From: Mesorhizobium sp.
Lineage (GTDB): Bacteria > Pseudomonadota > Alphaproteobacteria > Rhizobiales > Rhizobiaceae
Direction of reading: 5' to 3'
Assembly (NCBI RefSeq): GCF_004962925.1
Contig: NZ_SUEO01000011.1
Location: 14,016-52,789, forward strand
DNA: 38,774 nucleotides
Shown: in pieces, positions 33,322 through 38,774 of the stretch
How positions within the stretch are numbered: position 1 is the stretch's first letter
How the letters are laid out: every line of letters starts with the position of its first letter
Program-made: the position numbers and the translations under genes
Notes under the pieces: generated by a model
Seen by the model: the letters and a program-made list of their open reading frames with translations, nothing else
The model's database searches: none
What the model was told of the DNA's origin: nothing

Positions 33322-34875
33322 CTACGCCGGCAGCCTCGCCTTGCGGCAATAGGCGATGAATTCGGTTGCGGGCATGGGCTTGGCAAACAGCCAACCCTGA
33401 CCATAGTCGACGTCGCGTTCCATCAGATAGTCGGCCTGTGCCTGCGTCTCCACGCCCTCGGCAATGATCTTCAGCTTGAGCGTCTTGGCCATGTCGATGA
33501 TATGCGGCGTGACGGAACTGGTGGCGGAATCCGTGGCGATCGTGTCGATGAACGATTTGTCGATCTTCAGCGCATCGAGCGGCAGGCCTTCGAGATGGGA
33601 CAGGCTGGAATAGCCTGTGCCGAAGTCGTCGATGGCGACCGCATGGCCAAGCTCGCGGGCGCGAATGACGGTCGAGCGCGCTGAATCGACGTCGACGAAA
33701 CCGCGCTCCGTCGCCTCCAGCCAGATCTGCCAAGGCTGAATTCCGGTATGCTGCAGGGCGTTTTCGATGACCGGAAGGACCCTTGCCGTTCTGACGTCGG
33801 CCGGGCTGAGATTGATCGCGATGTGGAGGGAGCGATTGGCGACAAGAAGCTTTTTCAGGTCCAGGACGACAAGGGCGATGACCTGATCGGTGATTGCAGC
33901 GATCAGGCCGCTCTCTTCGGCCAGCGGGATGAAAAGATCGGGCCGGACCAGCGAGCCGTCGGGCCGTCTCCAGCGCACCAGCGCTTCGGCCCCTACGCAA
34001 TTGCCGGTCCTGAGCTCGACGATCGGCTGATAGTGGACGATGAACTCGTGCTTGCGCACGGCAATCTGCAATTCTCCTAGCGGCGACAGCCGCCGCCGCG
34101 ACAACCAGGCAACCATGCCGATGATGAAGGCGGCAATGAAAGCGCCGAGAGGAAGCAACAGCAATTGCCGCCTGCGCACGCTGTCCACAATCTGGCTTTC
34201 CGGTTCGGTGGCAACCGCGATCCAGTCCGTCCCGCGCGCCGTGGCGAACAGATGACCGTCATCCAGCCCTTTGCCCGGGGTGGCGATGATCTTGCCGATG
34301 CGGGCTGGGTCAGGCCCGTTCAACGCGCTGAGCAGGACGCCAGTGTTGGTCGCCAGAGCAAGCTGAATGTCGGGATCGACGACAATGTCGACAAAGCGCA
34401 GAGGATCGACAAGGACATTATGGTGCTTGTACTGCAGGGCCATCAGCGGATGGTCCTGGTCGGCTAAAGGCTGTATCCGGGCGGTGACGGCAACGCCGTC
34501 TGCGGTGGTGAAATCCGGTGTGGCTTGCGCAACGCGTCCTTCGGTCGAGCCCCAGGATGTGCATTTGAGCAGTCCGGTTTCGAAATAGCCCATCTCTTCG
34601 ATCGAGCGGGTGTTGATGGTGAGCTGCCGCATGCGGGCAATGTGGCCCACCGAGCAGCGGTCGCCGGCGAACCGGTCGATCTCACGCAATGTGTCGGTTG
34701 CATCCTTGAGCGATATGCTGGCCCTGGCGATCGCGCGCTTGGCGAACAGATCCAGCCGTTGATGTTCTTCTTGAACCGCCAGGACCCATGAAAAGTGGAA
34801 CATCGCCACGATGGGCACGATCGCGCCGAGCAAAGCCAGCACCACCGCAGTCACGATGATGCGCGGCCTGTCCAT
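33322..34875 (-). CDS. CSS-motif EAL-domain cyclic-di-GMP phosphodiesterase
   Basis: A 517-residue inner-membrane protein: TM1 (about 7-29), a periplasmic CSS-type sensor with two Cys (DRCSVGH and LLKCTSWG), TM2 (about 238-258), then EAL. The catalytic set looks complete: AEALVRW, NLSP, LEATERG, IDDFGTGYSSL, KIDKSF and AEGVETQAQ. The family degrades c-di-GMP, and in some members a periplasmic disulfide tunes activity. No GGDEF domain is present. It stands alone, convergent with the Kazal gene. Confidence 0.93.
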   Translation of the reverse strand: MDRPRIIVTAVVLALLGAIVPIVAMFHFSWVLAVQEEHQRLDLFAKRAIARASISLKDATDTLREIDRFAGDRCSVGHIARMRQLTINTRSIEEMGYFETGLLKCTSWGSTEGRVAQATPDFTTADGVAVTARIQPLADQDHPLMALQYKHHNVLVDPLRFVDIVVDPDIQLALATNTGVLLSALNGPDPARIGKIIATPGKGLDDGHLFATARGTDWIAVATEPESQIVDSVRRRQLLLLPLGAFIAAFIIGMVAWLSRRRLSPLGELQIAVRKHEFIVHYQPIVELRTGNCVGAEALVRWRRPDGSLVRPDLFIPLAEESGLIAAITDQVIALVVLDLKKLLVANRSLHIAINLSPADVRTARVLPVIENALQHTGIQPWQIWLEATERGFVDVDSARSTVIRARELGHAVAIDDFGTGYSSLSHLEGLPLDALKIDKSFIDTIATDSATSSVTPHIIDMAKTLKLKIIAEGVETQAQADYLMERDVDYGQGWLFAKPMPATEFIAYCRKARLPA

Positions 34876-35034
34876 GTGCGCCTCCCTGCCTTTGGCCGGC
34901 GGTCACCTGCCGGTTCCATGCGCGATCCCGCCGGGACGGGCACCGAGCCTCGTTCCAGCGGACCCTTATATGGCTTCGACGTTACGTGATCTTTAATCCG
35001 ATCCGCGTGGTGGCCTGGATAAAGGCAGGGCTGC

Positions 35035-35259
35035 TCATCCGTCCGCTGGATACGCTCCATCGGCCGGGCCGGCATAGAGCTCGCTGCCGTCTTCGTCGGA
35101 AATGCGCAGGCGGTCCGGGATTTGCGGCATCACCAGCGAGCGGAACAGCTCGGTGGCGCCCTGCAGGGCGGCGCGCAGGTTCGGCGCCTCGAGCGACACC
35201 CTGTCGAGCATCGCTTCGTCGGCGTCGCGCGAACGATAGAACTCGACGACGAAGTTCAA
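35035..35259 (-). CDS. Small conserved-type protein, unrecognised; TTG start
   Basis: A 74-residue soluble protein (MNFVVEFYRSRDADEAMLDR...APNLRAALQGATELFRSL...RISDEDGSELYAG). It begins with TTG at 35259, with GGAGG exactly 5 bases upstream, which decides the start. The layout (a beta strand, a helix, then ISDEDGSELY) suggests a small alpha/beta domain. Function unknown. Confidence 0.75.
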   Translation of the reverse strand: MNFVVEFYRSRDADEAMLDRVSLEAPNLRAALQGATELFRSLVMPQIPDRLRISDEDGSELYAGPADGAYPADG

Positions 35260-35351
35260 GCACGCCTCCGTGTTGCGGCGCCGCAGTCCTGAGGTCGCAC
35301 CAGGGCCGCTCCGGTGCGCGCATGAAGAAGACTGCCCGGCGCTTCGGAGCG

Positions 35352-35489
35352 TTAGCCCTTGGACTTCGGCTTCAAACCGGCTTCCGACTGGTTGACGGCT
35401 GAGCCGAAAGGCGAAGCCGGCTTTGCCGCCGCCTTGTCCTTCTTGGGCTTGCGTGTCTCGCGGTTGCTGCGCTGTTGACCCTTGGCCAT
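35352..35489 (-). CDS. Very small basic protein, unrecognised
   Basis: A 45-residue, Lys/Arg-rich protein (MAKGQQRSNRETRKPKKDKA...) that looks unstructured and could bind nucleic acid or the ribosome. GAGGA lies upstream of the ATG at 35489. It is supported by start, ribosome-binding site and position within a run of small co-oriented genes. Confidence 0.6.
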   Translation of the reverse strand: MAKGQQRSNRETRKPKKDKAAAKPASPFGSAVNQSEAGLKPKSKG

Positions 35490-35538
35490 TTCTTGGTCCT
35501 CGTGATTGATGAACGTGGTGGTGGCGGTCGACGAGGGC

Positions 35539-35787
35539 CTAGGCGCTCGGATTGTCGGCCACTTCGAGATTGTCTTCCGTGGTGACCCGCTCATGGGTCT
35601 CCTCGTCGCTGCGGATGCGGTATTGCGGCGAGCCGTCCTTGACCGGCAGCTTGCTCTTGATCTGGAACAGCTCCGCGGTCTTCTGGACAAGGCCGGTGCG
35701 GCTCTTCATGCGAACGGTCTGGCCGATTGCGAAAAGATGCGCGGGCGTGTCGGTGCGCGGGCGCGCGTTCTGCTGGAAGCGGATCAT
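35539..35787 (-). CDS. Small protein, unrecognised (82 residues)
   Basis: MIRFQQNARPRTDTPAHLFA, then QTVRMKSRTGLVQKTAELFQ and SPQYRIRSDEETHERVTTED. The middle resembles a small SH3-like beta barrel (IGQTVRMKSR...PQYRIRSD). The ATG at 35787 overlaps the stop of the upstream gene by 4 bases (ATGA). Function unknown. Confidence 0.7.
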   Translation of the reverse strand: MIRFQQNARPRTDTPAHLFAIGQTVRMKSRTGLVQKTAELFQIKSKLPVKDGSPQYRIRSDEETHERVTTEDNLEVADNPSA

Positions 35788-36050
35788 GCGGCATTCTCCT
35801 GGTCGCGCCTCAGCGCGGTTTCGAGTTCGGCGAGGTCGATGGCGACCAATTGGCTGGTCTGGCTTTTCACCGTTCTCGCCGGCAGATGGATGAAGGTGGC
35901 GACACGGCGCCAGGCAAGCCATGACATGCCATCGATAAGCTCCTCATCGTGGTCGATGTCGTAGTCGCCGGCCGGCAACTTTCCCTCCAGGCCGCCAAGC
36001 ATGAAGGGCGCCTCGAAATGCGCGATGGAATGGGTAGTTCGGCCAGACAT
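35784..36050 (-). CDS. Small protein, unrecognised (88 residues)
   Basis: MSGRTTHSIAHFEAPFMLGG, then LPAGDYDIDHDEELIDGMSW and LAWRRVATFIHLPARTVKSQ. It appears to be a soluble beta-rich domain. The ATG at 36050 has a weak GAGGCACGAG upstream; the frame is open further out, but without a better start. It is translationally coupled to the next gene (ATGA). Confidence 0.7.
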   Translation of the reverse strand: MSGRTTHSIAHFEAPFMLGGLEGKLPAGDYDIDHDEELIDGMSWLAWRRVATFIHLPARTVKSQTSQLVAIDLAELETALRRDQENAA

Positions 36051-36427
36051 TCTCGTGCCTCGAAGTCTCGTTCCCGGCGTGATTCCGATAAAGTAGTGCC
36101 CGCTTTGCGGCACTGGGACTTAGAGTGTCGTGCGTCCCTGTATCAGCAATTTGGGTATCGGCGATCTGGAATGAGTTTGGCGGGTCGAGAACCTTTGACG
36201 CCGCGAGATGCCAAGCTTGGCCCAAAAAACGATCTCAATTCATTAATCCAAGATTGCGGTTTATTCAAGAAGATTCCTGCCCGATGCCGATCTTGCGGCG
36301 AAATTACTTTTCTAGTGATATTTGCAGAATGATGATACGATCCAAACTCTTCACAAGAATTGTTTGAAATTGTATCGGAAAATTTCATCCCGGTATTGTT
36401 TTTTATTTATGTCTGAAAGGAAAACCC
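36051..36427. other. Low-GC intergenic stretch
   Basis: I see no gene here. From about 36220 to 36425 the sequence is clearly AT-richer than its surroundings. It separates divergent sets of small genes and should hold both promoters, but I cannot define a convincing -35/-10 pair. A weak inverted repeat GAAATT / AATTTC lies at about 36366-36386. Confidence 0.4.
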
Positions 36428-36610
36428 ATGGTTTCCGTGAAAACGCCTGATGGCTCGACCGTAACAATCAAGCCGATCATCAAGCCCACAAAAGTCATAT
36501 CGGCGCGGCTGACGATAAGAAGTGACGAGGCAGCAAGGCGAAAGATCGCCGACACCGACGGCACGCTGCGGCGGGCACGTCAACTCGCCGAAACCCACCG
36601 CCTGATCTGA
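36428..36610 (+). CDS. Very small protein, unrecognised (60 residues)
   Basis: MVSVKTPDGSTVTIKPIIKP, then ISARLTIRSDEAARRKIADT. A short strand region is followed by a basic helix. AAGGA sits 6 bases before the ATG. It lies upstream of the DUF1488 gene in the same orientation. Confidence 0.55.
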   Translation: MVSVKTPDGSTVTIKPIIKPTKVISARLTIRSDEAARRKIADTDGTLRRARQLAETHRLI

Positions 36611-36614
36611 CATG

Positions 36615-36647
36615 GCCGGCTTTGCCATGTACGCCGGCTTTGCCATG
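36615..36647. repeat. 15-base direct repeat before the DUF1488 gene
   Basis: GCCGGCTTTGCCATG occurs at 36615-36629 and again at 36633-36647, with a period of 18. The first copy with its flank is also an imperfect inverted repeat (CATGGC...GCCATG). Confidence 0.75.
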
Positions 36648-36664
36648 AATCAAGGAACTCGATC

Positions 36665-36928
36665 ATGACGCTCAATTTCCCCAACCGCAGCCGCTCCTAC
36701 GACGCTGCAGCCAGGCGCATTCGTTTTGTCGGCCATGACGGGATGTTCGAAGTGCCGTTCTTTGTGGAGATTGCAGCGCTTTCGGCGGCAACGGTCACGA
36801 GCGGAGCCGAAGCCGAATATCTCAGCGCCTTCGATGCGGAGCGCTCGTCGATCCAGGATGTTGCGCGCGAAGCCTATTCGCACGGACGCAAGAACATGTA
36901 TGTATTGACCCAGGCCGATTTCCGGTAA
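36665..36928 (+). CDS. DUF1488-family protein
   Basis: An 87-residue protein: MTLNFPNRSRSYDAAARRIR, FVGHDGMFEVPFFVEIAALS, FDAERSSIQDVAREAYSHGR. The NFPNRSRSYD start, the internal FEVPFFVE strand and the end (YVLTQADF) are the DUF1488 pattern. AAGGAA precedes the ATG. Function is not established for the family. Confidence 0.85.
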   Translation: MTLNFPNRSRSYDAAARRIRFVGHDGMFEVPFFVEIAALSAATVTSGAEAEYLSAFDAERSSIQDVAREAYSHGRKNMYVLTQADFR

Positions 36929-37094
36929 GAAACCGTTTGGAAATTCTACTCTGGCGGCCATCTGATGGCGTTTTCTGCGCTTCCGGTGCTCACGGACCAG
37001 ATGTCCGCTACGCTCCGGTTCTCGAAACCACCATCATATGACTCGCCAAAGCGAATTTCGAAACAGTCTCTAAGTTGGCCTATGAACCCTTGAA

Positions 37095-37126
37095 CCTGCC
37101 GCGCCGATGGCCTAGATCGCGGCAGG
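37095..37126. repeat. Hairpin upstream of the TPR-sulfotransferase gene
   Basis: CCTGCCGCG (37095-37103) pairs perfectly with CGCGGCAGG (37118-37126) around a 14-base loop. It could end upstream transcription or act in the leader; there is no T-run. The stretch 36929-37234 shows no other gene. Confidence 0.5.
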
Positions 37127-37234
37127 CGGACAAAACACGGCAGGTTTCCCATCAACAGATATCCGAGAAGACCGGCAGGCGCGGGCGCCAATTTCGGCTC
37201 AGGCGGACAGCCGCCGCTGGGGCTCGACCAGCGC

Positions 37235-38774
37235 GTGCAGCAGGCGCTGCAATTGCATCAGGCGGGTCGCCGGCAGGAAGCCGAGATGCTCTACCGGCAG
37301 GTGCTGGCGCAGAAGGCCAACCACGCGGCGGCGGCGCATTTTCTAGGGCTGCTGCTGCACCAGACCGGGCGCAGCGCCGAAGGACTCGATCTCCTCGAAC
37401 AGTCGGTGCGCCTGCAACCCAAGAACCCGGATTTTCTCAACAACCTTGGCACCGTGATGCGCGACCTCGGTCGTGTCAGTGCAGCCGTCGATTTCTTCCG
37501 TGGCGCGGTGGCGCTGCGCCCGGACCAGCTTGCGGCGCGCGACAATCTCGGCTCGTCGCTAAAGCAGATGGGACAGTTCGAGGGCGCAGAGGAGATCTAT
37601 CGCGGCACCATCGGTCGCAACCCGTTCCATGTTCGCGCCCGCATCGGGCTTGCCGAAACGCTGCAGGAGGCCGGGCGGCTCGATGAGGCGCTTGCCGTCT
37701 TCCGGGAAGCGCTGACGATCCGGCCTAAGGATGCAGACCTGCTGCACGGGCTGGGCGTCGGGCTGATGGAAAAGGGCAAGCTCGACGAAGCGACTGACTT
37801 GTTCCGCCAGGCGCTGACCGTCAATCCTGCCATGGCCCGGGCCTGGCTGATGCTGACGCAGGTCAAGCGCCAGAAGGAGCGCGACGCCGAGCTTGCCGGC
37901 ATGGAGGCGCAGCATGCCAAGGCGCCGGAAGGCAGTCTGGCGCGCATGCAGCTTTCCTTCGGCCTGGGCAAGGCCAATGACGATTTGAAAGATTACCCGC
38001 GCGCCTTTGATTATTTCGCCGAAGGCAATGCCATCCGCCGCAAGGGCATCGACTATGATCCGGTGAGGACGCGGGCCGAATTCGATGCGATGAAGTCGGT
38101 GTTCGATGCCAGTTTCTTCGAAAAGCATAAGCCAAGCGCAGCCGCCGACGATGCGCCGATCTTCGTCGTCGGCATGCCGCGTTCGGGCACGACGCTGGTC
38201 GAACAGATCATCGCCAGTCATCCCCAGGTTTACGGCGCCGGCGAGCTCAGTATTTTGAGGACGGTGGTCGGCAAGCAGTTTCCGTTGACCATGCCAGGTG
38301 GCTTTCCCTGGGGCGTATCTGATGTATCCGACACGGATTTTACCGAGGCCGGACAGGCCTACCTTGACATGCTGCATGCCCGCTATCCGCATGTCCGCCA
38401 TGTCACCGACAAAATGCCAGGCAACTTTCTGCTTATCGGTTTCATCCACATGATGCTGCCGAAGGCCAGGATCATCCATTGCGCGCGCGATGCGGCGGCG
38501 ACCTGCCTGTCGATCTACAAGGTGCATTTCCGCGGCGACACTCACCGCTACGGCTACGATCTCGGCGAGCTCGCCGATTTCCACAATCTCTACACCGATG
38601 TCATGGCGCACTGGCGCAGCGTGCTGCCCGGTGTCGTACACGATGTGCGCTATGAGGATTTCGTCGCCGACCAGGAAGGGCAGACGCGGGCGCTGATCGC
38701 GCATCTCGGCCTGCCATGGGACGATGCGGTGCTGTCGTTCCACGAGACCGACCGGCCCGTACGTACGGCATCGG
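37235..38774 (+). CDS. TPR repeat-containing sulfotransferase family protein, 3' truncated by window edge
   Basis: The frame runs open to the window end (513 codons seen from the GTG at 37235). N-terminal tandem TPR units are clear (NPDFLNNLGTVMRDLGRVSA, RARIGLAETLQEAGRLDEAL, DLLHGLGVGLMEKGKLDEAT). The sulfotransferase part begins at about residue 308 with the PAPS loop FVVGMPRSGTTLVEQIIASH and continues to the 3'-phosphate site CARDAAATCLSIYK. The start is uncertain: the frame opens at 37094, the first standard start codon is GTG 37235 with a poor ribosome-binding site, and the sequence just before it (ANFGSGGQPPLGLDQ) also looks coding. The sulfated target is unknown. Confidence 0.88.
   Translation, partial: MQQALQLHQAGRRQEAEMLYRQVLAQKANHAAAAHFLGLLLHQTGRSAEGLDLLEQSVRLQPKNPDFLNNLGTVMRDLGRVSAAVDFFRGAVALRPDQLAARDNLGSSLKQMGQFEGAEEIYRGTIGRNPFHVRARIGLAETLQEAGRLDEALAVFREALTIRPKDADLLHGLGVGLMEKGKLDEATDLFRQALTVNPAMARAWLMLTQVKRQKERDAELAGMEAQHAKAPEGSLARMQLSFGLGKANDDLKDYPRAFDYFAEGNAIRRKGIDYDPVRTRAEFDAMKSVFDASFFEKHKPSAAADDAPIFVVGMPRSGTTLVEQIIASHPQVYGAGELSILRTVVGKQFPLTMPGGFPWGVSDVSDTDFTEAGQAYLDMLHARYPHVRHVTDKMPGNFLLIGFIHMMLPKARIIHCARDAAATCLSIYKVHFRGDTHRYGYDLGELADFHNLYTDVMAHWRSVLPGVVHDVRYEDFVADQEGQTRALIAHLGLPWDDAVLSFHETDRPVRTAS

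Noticed and set aside
1..38774. Mobile elements, prophage, toxin-antitoxin or defence system
   Set aside because: I looked for transposases, integrases, nuclease/helicase pairs and toxin-antitoxin pairs and found no convincing motifs; only short palindromic repeats are present.

Overview
The window is a GC-rich stretch of alphaproteobacterial chromosome, most likely from the Rhizobiales and close to Mesorhizobium. The grounds are a separate petA-petB-petC cytochrome bc1 operon, a BA14K-type protein, a MarR-ilvE divergent pair, a CSS-EAL protein, and interspersed palindromic elements of a kind I associate with Mesorhizobium intergenic DNA. This placement is inferred from gene content and sequence style, not from a database search. 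I see no rRNA, tRNA, CRISPR array, prophage, insertion sequence or integrase. Most of the window is core chromosome.

Layout. 1-2787: 3' end of petA, then petB and petC, with a palindromic element inside the operon and a good terminator after it. 2944-3489: apt. 3539-8416 (minus strand): two tandem MaoC-like hydratase genes, a CorA-type transporter, ychF, pth and rplY. 8417-9571: a gene-poor stretch holding two decayed fragments, a LuxR-type HTH tail and the head of a DUF1194 protein. 9572-13986: an RND efflux adaptor and pump. 14222-16480: a fosmidomycin-resistance-like MFS transporter divergent from an AraC regulator. 16671-22745 (minus strand): a small membrane protein, prs, a lipoprotein, then lgt, a MidA-like methyltransferase, pgeF and an M24-fold protein as a tightly packed operon. 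22893-24372: ubiK-like, YbjN-like and CsaA-like genes. 24383-28448 (minus strand): a glycosyltransferase, an EnvZ/OmpR-like pair and a MarR regulator divergent from ilvE (28697-29590). 29736-34875: a glycine-rich small protein, an MBL-fold hydrolase, a BA14K protein, two cold-shock genes, a double-Kazal lipoprotein and a CSS-EAL phosphodiesterase. 35035-36928: six small genes, five without a recognised family and one DUF1488. 37235-38774: the start of a TPR-sulfotransferase that runs off the window.

How the genes work together. The petABC products form the respiratory bc1 complex. rplY, pth and ychF are all translation-linked and lie in a row. lgt, midA-like, pgeF and the M24 gene are joined by 4-base, 133-base and 1-base junctions, so they are probably co-transcribed. 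The MarR gene overlaps the response-regulator gene by 14 bases and is followed by the kinase, so a MarR and a two-component system may share a transcript.

The most noteworthy non-gene signals are these. The two cold-shock genes share a promoter-plus-hairpin architecture although their leaders differ about fourfold in length. A 35-base dyad between marR and ilvE overlaps a well-spaced promoter. A family of composite palindromes recurs at four or more sites. I found no clear undescribed multi-gene system.
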